Below are positions 11,962 to 22,960 of a DNA stretch of 64,000 bases, in pieces. The DNA lies in contig NC_058137.1 in assembly GCF_011075055.1 (NCBI RefSeq), positions 8,975,463-9,039,462 of the forward strand. The letters run 5' to 3'. Origin of the DNA: Mangifera indica. Taxonomy: Eukaryota; Streptophyta; Magnoliopsida; Sapindales; Anacardiaceae. Both the position numbers and the translations under genes were made by a program. A model generated the notes under the pieces. It searched no databases, was not told the origin of the DNA, and saw nothing but the letters and a program-made list of their open reading frames with translations. Numbering within the stretch: position 1 is the first letter of the stretch; every line of letters begins with the position of its first letter.

Positions 11962-13239
11962 TGTTTGGGTTAAAGTCAATCCCTATGATGATACAAGTTC
12001 ATTAATTAAGGTCATATTTGTAATTTATTGTGACATTCTTTGTCTATAAAGTATATTAATATATGCTCAGACAAATATCATAAGAATGGTTATACTGTGA
12101 AGATGAAGGGATCAGTGCTCAACACCTGATCATGAGAACCCTATGTTCGTATTAGGTGGTTGTTTTTAAAACATTTGTAACTTTAATATTACCATAACCA
12201 ATGACAAAAGTAATAGTGATAAAGTTATCATAGTGTTAAACGATCTAATCAAATATGATAATAATGCTCACGTATCAAAGTTGTTTGTTGACAACTTAGA
12301 GTAACACGTTATAGATGTGTTTACCAGACTAATCTACCAAGAGGATTCCATGTGAATGGTTGCTCTAGTGTCTATGAAATATATTCTTTTAATAAACGAT
12401 GGTACATGTGATCTTTAAACTTGAAGTCATCAAATTGTCTTGTGTAATGATTGGTATGACTTGACATTAGCCAAACATAGTCCAGTCAAAGGATTGCCAA
12501 AAAGGTTGTGATTAACCATATCTAAATCTATATGAAGGCTATGATGGATCAACAGAGGATTCATCACTCCTAAACACAAACGTTAATATCTCAGTTAGGA
12601 CTATCTGGTGGATGACATTGACCAACTAAATCTATGACCATAGTAGGATTGAGTTGAAACAAGATCTAATGTTTTTTCAGTCACTGATAAATGTCAGTCT
12701 ATGTAACTCGAGATCCCTAAGGGAGACACTTTATCTATACCTCAACCTCAAAGAGATGTCGTACGATAAAATGATCAAATTGTATAAGTAATCATATCAC
12801 TGACACATTAAGAAGTCATATGCTAACACTCCACTAATCAGGTGGTCATGATGTATTGTTAGAAACCATTCTTAGTCTTTATCCAAAAAGATGTTGGATT
12901 GGGAGTCTGACACAAATTTGAGCACTCTCGACTTAATAAAGAGTCTATGGGTTACAAACAAATAGGAGTTGATCAAACTTTGAAGATATAAAATTTTTCG
13001 AGTTGAATCCAAATTGGATCTTATTTGAATTTTGGATTAAGGGTTTTGAGTCTTGAAAAGGTTTTTAAACCTAAAAGTATATTTTATGATGTTTAGGGAC
13101 TAAAGTAAAATAATCTTGAGTGATTAGGGTTATTTGTGATAAAAAACAAGATAAATCCAAACCCAATATATAATTTTATGTAGGCCTAAGATTAAACAAA
13201 AGTTTAAATGAAATAAATAAAGCTTAAATAATAATAATA
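11962..13239 (+). repeat. 3' LTR of the BARE-like element, proximal part
   Basis: Starts TGTTTGGG directly after the polypurine tract and aligns with 3,906 to about 6,120 without the hAT insert. At 13,240 the alignment stops and a minus-strand Ale-type LTR begins. The missing distal part reappears at 32,246-32,335. Confidence 0.7.
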
Positions 13240-13572
13240 ATTATAAATATAATAAAAATATATGTAGAGGGATTTATAACAATAAAATATAAGCCGAGAA
13301 AAATGGAATAAAATAATAATAGAGATAAGCAAATTTGGGTGTGTATATGTAAATGAATCTTTTTTTTCTCGAATAAAGAATTGTATTTACAAATGTGAGA
13401 GATAATAGGTGTATTTATACAAAAATTTTTCACCAACTCCTCATTTAACTTACTCATATAAAGAGCATTAAATGCTCTTCTTCAATTTTCCACCTTCACA
13501 ATAATACAACCACCATTTCATAAGTGAATTCACATTTACATAAGCTACTTTTGTGGAAATCCATATGCAACA
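13240..13572 (-). repeat. 3' LTR of the 13.2-19.3 kb element
   Basis: Matches 18,967-19,303 in the same orientation. Shared landmarks are TATAAATATAATAAAAATAT at the left and GGAAATCCATATGCAACA at the right end. On the minus strand it begins TGTTGCATATGG. The two LTRs differ at many positions, so the insertion is not recent. Confidence 0.8.
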
Positions 13573-13872
13573 CTCCTCCTTGGATTTTCACTACTTACAA
13601 ATTATTACATGAACTTTGCTAAGGAAAAACCCAATGGGATAAAAACCAAAGCAGAGAAATATAATTATTTAATGTCTTGTGAAATATGGTTGGATGTTCT
13701 TAAACTGCCTCATTACAAACTTTACTAGGAAAACCCAATGGGACAAAATCTAATGCAGAAAAAAAGAGTATAATGTACATTTTGTCCAAATATAACAAAT
13801 TTCAAAAACCTGCTCCCCTTGATAAATGCTCCCCTAATTTGGTTACTTGTTGAGCCATCGTATACCGATGTT

Positions 13873-15420
13873 ATACTCTAACTTTTCAAATGTTGATGTT
13901 GATAATGTCTTGGTGAACAAATTTGCAAGATTCTCACTAGATCTTATTTATTTGACATCAATCTTTCTTCTCTGATGAAGCTCATGAGTGTAAAAGAACT
14001 TCAGTGAGATGTGTTTGGTCCTGTCTCCTTTTGCGTATCCATCTCTAATTTGTGCAATACATGTTACAGTGTCTTCATATAATGTAGAAAGAGTCTATTA
14101 TAGAAGAAAGATTACAAATATTCTAGATATGATAGATGATAGACCGTAACCATATACATTCTTGATTGGTTTCATAGAGAGCTAGAATCTCTGAATGATT
14201 TGAAGACATTACAACCAAAGTCTATTTAGTGAAACGTCATGATATTGTTATGTTATTATAAGAAAAAATATATCATGCCTATGAATAGGCTTTATAGGGG
14301 TCAAAAAGATAACCGACATTTGAATATCCAACCAAACTATGATTTTTAGGGGATTTGACAGAATAGAATAATATCAAATCTCTAGTTCTATATAGATAAC
14401 GGAATACGTGTTTGATTTTGTTCTTGTGGCGATGGGTTGGTATAGAGTTAAATCAGACCAATAAATTAACTACGAATGATATATCTAGTCTAGTGCACTG
14501 GGTCAAATATAATAAGGCTCTAATGACATTAAGATACAGTACTTCAAAACTGAGTATCTTTTCATCTTCTTATTTATGGTGAAATAGATCATTTTTTGAA
14601 TCGAGAGACAAAACAACCATTGGAATGCTCAAAGGATGAGCTTATTTATATTAAAACATTTTAATAATTTTTCAATATACGCTAATTTATGGATAAGTAT
14701 TACATTTGAATTGTGCTCAATTTGTAGGTTGAGACAATATTTTGTTTTCCCTAAATCTTTCATCTCAAATTCCTTTTTAGTTTTTTATAGCTCTTTAGGA
14801 ATCCCAATTAAATTTATGTCATCAACATAAATAGCTATAATGACAAATCTCGATTCTGACCTTTAGATAAAGATACATGAGCGTGCACGTAGTCCTTTTT
14901 TTCAAATATTTATTGAGGCGATTGTATCATATTCATCCCAATTGTTTTAACCTGTACAATGATCTTTATAATTTAATTGAGTATATGTCTTTTAAATTGA
15001 CCATTTTCACTTCAGGCAATTTATATCCTTCGGAGAGTTTCATATGAATTTCAGTGTCTAAATTTTCAACAAATAAGCAATAATTACATCCATTAGATGC
15101 ATATCCAATCCTTCAGAGACTATTAAATTGATTAAATATCTGAATGTGACTATATCCATCATAGGTGCATGTGTTTTATCAAAGTTTATACAATGTTTTG
15201 GGAAAAGCCTTGGGCTACAAGCTTGGCTTTATGTCTAACAATTTCATTTTTCTTATTTCTTTTTCTCACAAATACCCATTTATATCCAACGGGTTGTACG
15301 TCTTGAGGTATTGGAACTACAAGCCCAAACAGTTGATGTTTTGTTAAAGAAGTTAATTTTGCTCGATTTTTTTTTTTCCATTTAGGCCAATCATGTCTTT
15401 ATCTATACTTGGTTAGAGTA
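13873..15420 (-). pseudogene. Reverse transcriptase and RNase H remnants
   Basis: The minus strand carries copia reverse transcriptase from about 15,420 (LFGLVVPIPQDVQPVGYKW) down to about 14,440. The catalytic box survives as YVDDI at about 14,812-14,835. RNase H remnants follow at about 14,300-13,870. Many stop codons and frameshifts interrupt it, so no functional polymerase can be made. Confidence 0.65.
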
Positions 15421-15949
15421 TATGACTCAATATCATTATCATTTATAATTTCAACAGCTACTACAAATAAGAATATATCATCAATTGTAACTATTTCACG
15501 ATTCCACATTTCTGGTGTATAAATATAATTTAAAGATATTTCAATATTATTATTTTCTTATTCTTCAAGATTTTACACCACTTCAAGGGTTTGTGCCACT
15601 TCAGGCACTTGAGTCTCTTCAAGAACCATAACCTCTTCTAGAGGAATATTAGACAATGTGGATTTTAATTCATTTTATGATCATCATGATTGATATCAGT
15701 TTGATTATTTGTCTTTCTTTTTTAAGGAACAGTGTTCTTTGATCCAACAAATCTACCCTGCTTCTAGCATGTAGTAGATTGATTAGTCATGATACGAACA
15801 GAGTGTTCAGTAATCACATTAATTCTTATTGATACGTTGGCAACTAGAACATGTGATCTTGTCACTTTTGTCGTACCTACAAATGCATCAAGCATTTAGT
15901 TGGCAATAATTTATAACTGCACTTCACTTTCGCTTTGGGATATGCAAAG

Positions 15950-16930
15950 ATCTAGATGAGACATAGTAGGTACATACCAATTCAGTTTATGTCTAACTTT
16001 GGGAGGCATTTTCTTTTCCCTTAATGATGGGAATATTGTCTTATCATAGTGACAATTTGTAAATCATGCAATAAAAAGATCATTTGTTAATGGTTCTAGA
16101 TACTTGATAATTGATATAAATTATATCCAATATAAATTTTTAAATGACGTTAGGTTCCCATTTTTGTGCGTTGAGGAGACACAATAGGGATATATATAGC
16201 ACAACCAAATATTCTCAAATGAAATATATCAGATTAGTGATCAAAAACTAATTATAAGGGAGAATATTGATGATAAAAAGAAGGTTGCAAGTGAATTAAC
16301 ACTGCAACATATAATACAACATGTCCCTACATAAAAGTAAGTAATTGACTTTTTAATAATAAAGTACATGCAACTATCTAGAGTCATTTGATAAGAGACT
16401 TAGCTAATCTATTATGTATGTGAACATGCGAAACTGGATGTCCAACATCGATCCCCATAGACATGCAATAATCATCAAATATCTTAGATGTAAATTCACC
16501 AACATTATCTAACCGTATTAACTTGATCAAATAATCTGTAAAATATGTCTTCAATTTAATAATTTGTGTTAACAGTTTAACAAATGCAACATTTCTAATT
16601 GGCAATAAACAAACATGAGACCATAATGCAGATACATCAATTAAGACCATAAAATAATAAAATAGCCCACTTAGTGGATAAATGGGTCCATATATATCCT
16701 ATTAAATCCTTTGTAGAAATGATAGAGATTTAACTCTAATTTTGGAAGGAGATGATCTTATTGCTAATTTGCCTTAAGAACAAACAATGTAAAATTTTTC
16801 ACTAGACAATAAAATTTTATGATTCTTTAATGTATGTCCATATGAATTTCCAATAATCCTACACATTATTGTAGATCCTAGGTGGCCTAAACGGTCATGT
16901 CAAAGCATAAATGTTTTTGGATCAGAAAAC
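15950..16930 (-). pseudogene. Integrase remnants
   Basis: The open segment 16,384-16,650 is an integrase-core piece: MVLIDVSALWSHVC, then IRLDNVGEFTSK (second catalytic Asp), then a position reading NRLAKSLIK where the family has Glu in the NGLAES-type motif. The third acidic residue of the DDE triad is therefore changed to Lys. Flanking sequence holds the zinc-binding and C-terminal parts with stops. Confidence 0.65.
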
Positions 16931-17054
16931 TTTTGGTTCAATATTACATAAGTTTCAATTGTCTTTATGAATATATATATAATTCAAATGATAAAGCGGA
17001 TAATTTTTCTAGTACATGTCTTCTTCCAGAGGTATTATTAGTTATACATAGGTA

Positions 17055-17378
17055 TTATACACCATTTTCATCCATAGTTTCAATATGATAACCATTATTT
17101 CTTATATCCTTAAAACTAAATAGATTTTTCCTAGATCTACTTAAATATAATACATCATTGATGCTTAATTTTATCTCATTTTTCAACAAAATTGTGGCTC
17201 TTTTAGAGCCTTTAATCAGATTTATTGATTTTGATATAGTATTTACTTTAACCTCTATTAGTGATAAAGTTAAGAAGAATTTTTTTTCTTTCAATATTGT
17301 GTGGGTTGTTGCACTATTGACCAAACACATATTTCCATCATCAGCTTTTGAAGTTAATGTTTCAATTTTGGAGTCCAT
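17055..17378 (-). pseudogene. Retroelement protease fragment with altered active site
   Basis: A 107-residue open frame. It contains CLVNSATTHTIL, where copia elements of this lineage have Asp-Ser/Thr at the aspartic protease site; here the Asp reads Asn. It continues with INDVLYLSRSRKNLFSFKDI, the typical stretch before the GAG-pre-integrase domain. Related copies in this window (27,678 and about 22,900) keep the Asp. Confidence 0.7.
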
Positions 17379-17559
17379 TTCCTTTCATTTTAAATTTTTA
17401 CATTAGTTACTACAAAATTTGAAAGAAAGAAATACATAATACTAATTCCACAACATAATATGTATAATTTCTTAATCTTGTAGAAATTATGAAATATCGA
17501 AGTTCGCCAAATCGATGAAATCTGGATTATCAACATAATTTGATTTGATCTTTTTATCT

Positions 17560-18415
17560 GTATTTTTTATAGATACTTGTATAAATCCACCAAATGTCTG
17601 GGCATATGATAGGTACGTGACCCATGGCCTTTGGAACCACATTTATAACATTTATATTCATAATTTCATGATTTACTTTGTATCATTTTTCTTTTATCTT
17701 GTTTTGCTTCATCTCTGGTTCATTTATAATGGAAAGATTTTCTATTATAACTACCTTTGGACCAAAACTTATTCTATCCAGGACCTCATCATTGCCCATG
17801 ATGACTACTACTAGTAGTTGTGTTCACTTTAGGTAACAACGCAGTGTCAATGGGGGTGTCTGATGGTTCCTCAATAATAATTCATTATTTTGCTTAACCA
17901 CCAGTAAACAAGATATCAATTTAGAATATTTTTTAAAATTTCTTTCTTTATATTGTTGTTGCATAAGCATATTTGAGAGATGAAATGTAGAGAAAATTTT
18001 TTTTGACATATTTTATTCAATTATTTTTTCCCCATATAATCTCATTCTGGAGACTATTCTAAACATAACAGAGTTATATTTGTTTACTGATTTAAAATCT
18101 TATAAGCATAAATGAGTCCATTCATATTGAGCCATTGGCAATGTTATTGGCATATGATAATCGAATCTTTCTTTCAGGTTTCTCCATAATTCTAATAGGT
18201 CCATAATATTCTCGTATTCTGCTTGTAATCCTTCATGGATGTGGTGACGAAGGAAAATAATAGCCTTGGATTTATCCTGCTAGGATGCTTTATTTTCTTC
18301 TTTTATTATTTCTTCAAGGCTCATCGATTCTAAATGGAGAACTGTGTCCATGGCCCATTCAATATTGTTTTCTCCATCCAATCGAAGGGCAACATATGGA
18401 AGTTTTACAAACCAA
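17560..18415 (-). pseudogene. Degenerate Ale-type gag
   Basis: The minus strand from about 18,415 reads a gag N-terminus (KLPYVALRLDGENNIEWAMD), then KSKAIIFLRHHIHEGLQAEY near 18,250. The open segment 17,824-18,009 contains FSTFHLSNMLMQQQYKERNF, a hallmark of this gag. A zinc knuckle near 17,590-17,640 reads CYKCGSKGHGSRTY, with the last Cys changed to Tyr. Stops and frame changes break the gene. Confidence 0.7.
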
Positions 18416-18419
18416 CTAC

Positions 18420-18966
18420 AAGTTGATAAAAGTAATAAAAATTAGTAATATGATTAAGAAAAATTATGTTAGAACTTCAGGTTTATATTTATCTCATATT
18501 CACAAAACTTCTAGTTATATGATTAAAATTCATAATATTGTAATATGTAAAACTTAAATAATATTTTAGACTTCTATTTTATTCTTTTCATAACTTACGC
18601 AAACTTCATATTGTAAATGAAATATAGTTATAATAAATACTTAGATGAAACTTGGGATTTCAAGCTCATATATATATTCTTATAATTTTATGAACTTCAG
18701 GTCACAAATCATATATCATAAATATTCCAATGTTATTTAGGACTTCAGGTCCATATTCATAAGTTTTGTAACTTCAGGTTACAAATGGTATTCAGAACTT
18801 CGGGTCTAAATTCATAATTTTGTAATTTTCGAATTACAAATATGATACCATTATAAATGAAAAATAAAATAGAAGAATAGCAGAAATTAAAATATCTAAA
18901 ATAATTGGGATAACGATACAATTGAAAGATTATAATAATATACCTGAGTAGTTGGTATTGAAACGT
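18420..18966 (-). repeat. Leader with repeated CTTCAGG-containing units
   Basis: Between gag and the 5' LTR the plus strand repeats units containing ACTTCAGGT, alternating with TTGTAACTTCAGGTTACAAAT-like stretches, at irregular spacing of about 40-60 bp. The same pattern occurs in the related element at 25,800-26,180. No coding function is apparent. Confidence 0.6.
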
Positions 18967-19303
18967 ACTATAAATATAATAAAAATATATGCAGAGAGAT
19001 TTATAACAACAAAATATAAGTCGAGAAAGATGGAATAGAAAAAGAATAGAGATAGGCAAATTTGGGACATGTTTATGTGAGTGAATCTTTTTTTCCTAGA
19101 TAAAGAATTGAATGTACAAATGTAAAAGATTAGGAGGGTATTTATACAAGAATTTTTCACCAACTCCTTCATAATTTAACTTACTTATAAAAAAGCATTA
19201 AATGTTCTTCTTCAATTTTTTTTCTTCACAATAATGTAGCCATCGTTTCATAAATGAATTCACATTTACATAAGGTACTTTTTATGGAAATCCATATGCA
19301 ACA
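18967..19303 (-). repeat. 5' LTR of the 13.2-19.3 kb element
   Basis: Counterpart of 13,240-13,572. It ends at GCAACA (19,303). Ten bases (19,304-19,313, AACATATATA) separate it from the next Ale-type LTR; these are best read as leftover BARE-like LTR sequence between two independent insertions. Confidence 0.75.
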
Positions 19304-19313
19304 AACATATATA

Positions 19314-19620
19314 TGTTATAAATATAATGGAATAAATGGCAAAGTGATTGAATTGCAAAATGAGAATTATGATTTTATTAAGCCAAAGCCACGGTAGAAA
19401 GGAAGAAATAAGCAAAAGGAAGAAGCAAGAAGAAAGCTTAAGGGAAAAAAGTGTACATCTTTCATGAGGAGAGAAGGGGGTATTTATAGGAAATTTGCCA
19501 CCCCTCCAGGCAACAAAAATGGCTTTCTTCCAAGCCAAGTTTCCAAGGTATTTAATGCCTTTACATTACCATTTGGCCAAAGTCAAATACATATGGTGGA
19601 AAAATCTACCATGCATAACA
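19314..19620 (-). repeat. Ale-type LTR 1 (3' LTR of the minus-strand copy)
   Basis: 307 bp, TGTTATAAA at the left and CATGCATAACA at the right, so TG...CA on both strands. CTCCCCCTTGG follows at 19,621, the complement of a polypurine tract, which fixes it as a 3' LTR for a minus-strand element. Confidence 0.85.
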
Positions 19621-19899
19621 CTCCCCCTTGGATTTCTACCACTTACAGATAATTATGTTAACCTTGCTAAGGAAAAACTCAGTGGGATAAAAACTAAAGC
19701 AAAGGAACATAATTATTAAATGTCTTGTAAGTTAGCGTTAGACGTGCTTAAACTGCCTCATTAAAAACCTTACTAGGAAAACCCAGTGGGACAAAACCTA
19801 GTAAAAGAAAAAAGAATACAGTGCACTTTTTGTCCAATATTTGATAAACTTCAAAATGTGTCTAATGAATGCTCTCCTTAATGAACGCTCCCCCTCTTT

Positions 19900-21500
19900 G
19901 TAATAGGATTAATTTGGTTGTTTATTGAGCCACTGCATACCGATGTTATACACTAACTTCTCAAATGTTGATATCGGTAGTGTCTTAGTGAACAAATCTG
20001 TAAGATTCTCACTGGATCTTATTTGTTTGACATCAATCTTTTTACTCTGCTAGAGCTCATGAGTGTAAAAGAACTTCGGTGAGATATGTTTGGTTCTATC
20101 TCCTTTGATGTATCCACCTCTAATTTGAGCAATACATGTTGCATTGTCTTCATAGAATATGAAAGAAGTGTCTGTTGTAGAAGAAAGACTGCATGCATTC
20201 TGAATATGATGGATAATAGACCGTAACCATATACATTCTCGGTTGGCTTCATGAAGAGCTAAAATTTCTGAATGATTTAAAGAAGTTACAACCAAGGTCT
20301 AGTTGGTGGAGAGTCATGATATTGATGTGTCATTATAAGTGAAAATATATCCCGTCTGTGAACAGGCCTTGTAGGGGTCAGAAAGATAACCAGCATTTGC
20401 ATATCCAATCAAACTAAGATTTTTAGGGGATTTGACAAAATAGAATAATCTCAAATCTCTAGTTTCACATAAGTAACAAAGTATATGTTTGATTTTGTTT
20501 CAGTGGCAACGGGTTGGTGTAGAGCTAAATCGGGCCAACAAATTAACTATGAAGGATATATCTGGTCTCGTGCATTGGGCCAAATATAATAAGGCTCCAA
20601 TGGCATCAAGATATGGTACTTTAGGACCAAGTATCTTTTCATCTTTTTCTTTAGGATGAAATGGGTCATTTTTTGGATTAAGAGATCGAACAACCATTGG
20701 GGTACTCAAAGGATAAGCTTTATCCATATTAAAGCGTTTCAATAATTTTTCAATATACGTTGATTGATGGATAGGTATTCCATTTGAATTGTGCTCAATC
20801 TACAGGCCGAGACAATATTTTGTTTTTCCCAAATCTTTCATTTCAAATTCTTTTTTCAGATATTCAGCAGTTTTTGAGAGCTCTTCAAAAGTCCCAATTA
20901 AATTCATGTCATTAACATAAACTGCGACAATAGTAAATTTCAATTCTGACCTTTTGATAAAGACACATGGGCATATAAGTTCATTCACATAGCCCTTTTT
21001 TTTTTCAAATATTCACTGAGGTGATTGTATCACATACATCTGGATTGTTTTAATCCGTATAATGATCGTTGTAATTTAATTGAGTACATGCCTCTTGAAT
21101 TGACCCTTTTTGCTTCAGGCAATTTGTGTCCTTCAGAGAGTTTCATATAAATTTCAGTGTCCAAATTTTCATACAAATAAGCAGTAACTATGTGTATTAG
21201 ATGCATATCCAGTCTTTCAGATACTATTAAACTGATTAAATATCTGAATATGATTATATCTATTACAGATGCATATGTTTCATCAAAATCTATATCGGGC
21301 CTCTGCGAAAAGCCTTAGGCTACAAGCCTGGCTTTATATCTAATAATTTCATTTCTTTTTCTCACAAATACCCATTTATACCCAACGGGTTGTACATCTT
21401 GAGGTGTTGGAACTACAGGCCCAAACACTTGACGTTTTGCTAGAGAAGCTAATTTTGTTTGAATTGCTTCTTCCCATTTAGGCCAATCATGTCTTTATTT
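19900..21500 (-). pseudogene. Reverse transcriptase and RNase H of the minus-strand Ale-like copy
   Basis: RNase H is readable at about 20,310-19,940 (NHSEILALHEANRECIW, DRTKHI), with a frameshift. Reverse transcriptase spans about 21,490-20,400. The segment 20,988-20,800 contains VYVNDMNLIG, in which the first catalytic Asp of the YVDD box is changed to Asn. The segment 20,742-20,500 contains AYPLSTPMVVRSL and ARPD-like TRPDISF. Stops occur between segments. The plus-strand relative at 30,250 retains YVDD. Confidence 0.7.
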
Positions 21501-21639
21501 GCACTCAGCCACAGTACGTGGTTCAAAATCATCATCATTCAGAATTTTAGTAGCTACTACAAATGAGAATATGTCATCAATTATAATTGTTTCACGATTC
21601 CATATATCTCGTGTACGAACATAATTTAATGATATTTCA

Positions 21640-21760
21640 ATATTCTAATTTTTTTGTTCTTCAGGATGTTGTACCACTTCAGGGGTTTGTGCTACTTCAG
21701 GGGTTTGTGCCACTTTAAAGGCTTGAGTCTCTTCAGGGACCATAACCTTTTTTGGAGGAA
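21640..21760 (-). repeat. Short coding repeats between integrase and reverse transcriptase
   Basis: Three to four copies of a 24-bp unit containing CACTTCAGGGGTTTGTGC encode repeated Pro-Glu-Val-type residues on the minus strand. The plus-strand copy has the same at about 29,460-29,525. Low-complexity linkers of this kind are normal between the copia integrase C-terminus and reverse transcriptase. Confidence 0.6.
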
Positions 21761-22061
21761 TATTAGAAAGTGTGCATTTTTCAATTATCTTAGGATTATC
21801 ATGATTGATATTTGTTTAATTATTAGCCTTTCTTTTTCGAGGAACAGTATCCTTTGATCCAACAGGTCTACCACGCTTCTGGTGTAAGGTAGATTGATCA
21901 GTTACGGCACGAATAGACTATTCAGTAGTCACATTGATTCTTATTGATGCATTAGCAAGTGGAACATGTGATCTTGTCACTTTTGTCGTATCTACAAATG
22001 CATCAGGCATTTGGTTGGCAATAATTTGTAAACGCACTATCCTCTATACTTCAGTTTCACT

Positions 22062-22560
22062 TTAGGATGTGCGAGGATCTAAATGAGACATGGTAGGTAC
22101 ACACCAAGTAAGTTCATGCCTAACTTCAAGAGACATTTTCTTTTTCCCTAAAGACGGGAAAGTTGTCTCATTAAAGTAATAATCTGTAAATCGTGCAGTA
22201 AAAAGATCACATGTTAATGGTTCCAAGTAGCTGATAATGGATAGTGAATTATATCCAATATATATTCCTAAGCGATAATGGGGTCCCATTTTTGTGCGTT
22301 GAGGAGACGCAATAGGGACATATACAGCACAACCAAATATTCTCAAATGAGATACATCAGGCGATGCAGAAATGTTCACTAGACAATAAAATTTTATGAT
22401 TCTATAATGTATGTCCATGTGAATTTTCAATAATCCTACACATCATTGTAGATCTTGGGTGGCCTAAACGATCATGTCAAAGCATAAATGCATTTAGATC
22501 AATGAACGTCTGGTTCGATACTACGTAGGTTTCAATTGCCTTTATGATTGTATTATACAA
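22062..22560 (-). pseudogene. Integrase with internal deletion
   Basis: The open segment 22,430-22,062 begins in the zinc-binding part (IHYRIIKFYCLVNI) and jumps directly to the C-terminal part (SPDVSHLRIFGCAVYVPI). Compared with the related plus-strand copy at 28,200-28,860, the CxxC pair and the whole DDE core are missing, roughly 600 bp. The junction is near 22,375. This copy cannot encode a functional integrase. Confidence 0.75.
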
Positions 22561-22639
22561 TCCAGATGATAAAGCAGACAATTTTTCTAGTATAAGCCTT
22601 CTTATGGAGGCATTACTAGTTATACAGATGAATTTTGTA

Positions 22640-22960
22640 CTATTTTCACTCATGGTTCCATGATGATAACTATTTTTTTAATATCTTTAAAACTCAGTAG
22701 ATTTCTTCTGGATCTACTTGAATATAATGCATTATTGATGCTTAATTTGGTCTTATTGTTTAACATAATTGTGACTCTTTCGAAGTCTTCTATCAGATCA
22801 ATTGATCCTGAGATGGTATTTACTTTAGCTTCAATTAATACTAAAGTTAAGAAAATTTCTTTTCCCTGAGAATTGTGTGCGTTGTTGCATTATCCATCAA
22901 ACATATGTCTCCCATATCAGCTTTTGAAGTCAACATTTCAATTTTGGAGTCCATTTTCTT
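22640..22960 (-). pseudogene. Protease fragment of the minus-strand Ale-like copy
   Basis: Minus-strand sequence from about 22,960 reads a protease-like N-terminus. It includes DICLMDNATTHTILRE, so the active-site Asp appears to be present, followed by stops and small indels. A second partial copy of this stretch lies at about 24,250-24,390 as part of a tandem duplication. Confidence 0.6.

Larger units (their letters stand above)
3906..13239 (+). mobile_element. BARE/Angela-like Ty1-copia retrotransposon, degenerate, 3' LTR split
   Basis: A plus-strand LTR retrotransposon. Two diverged direct copies of a long LTR (from 3,906 and from 11,962) flank an internal region that starts with a primer-binding site at 6,792 and ends with a polypurine tract at 11,951-11,960. 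The LTR is about 2 kb once the hAT insertion is subtracted, and the leader is also about 2 kb. Long LTRs and leader, plus gag and integrase remnants, fit the BARE/Angela lineage of copia. The internal region is full of stops and the reverse transcriptase was not recognised, so the element is dead. The 3' LTR is interrupted at 13,239 by later insertions and resumes at 32,246. Lineage assignment is inference from fragments; the LTR/PBS/PPT structure is seen directly. Confidence 0.7.
13240..19303 (-). mobile_element. Ale/Retrofit-like Ty1-copia retrotransposon, minus strand, degenerate
   Basis: A complete but inactive copia element with two LTRs (13,240-13,572 and 18,967-19,303). On the minus strand the order is 5' LTR, repeat-rich leader, gag, protease, integrase, reverse transcriptase, RNase H, 3' LTR, which is the copia order. 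On the plus strand CTCCTCCTTGG follows the 3' LTR at 13,573, giving a minus-strand polypurine tract. Gag similarity to the Ale/Retrofit lineage is clear. Stops and frameshifts are frequent. I could not find a convincing 5-bp target duplication. It sits within the 3' LTR of the BARE-like element. Confidence 0.8.

Noticed and set aside
13235..19308. Target-site duplication for the 13.2-19.3 kb Ale-like element
   Set aside because: Left flank TAATA and right flank AACAT do not match, and the left LTR end is ambiguous by a few bases.
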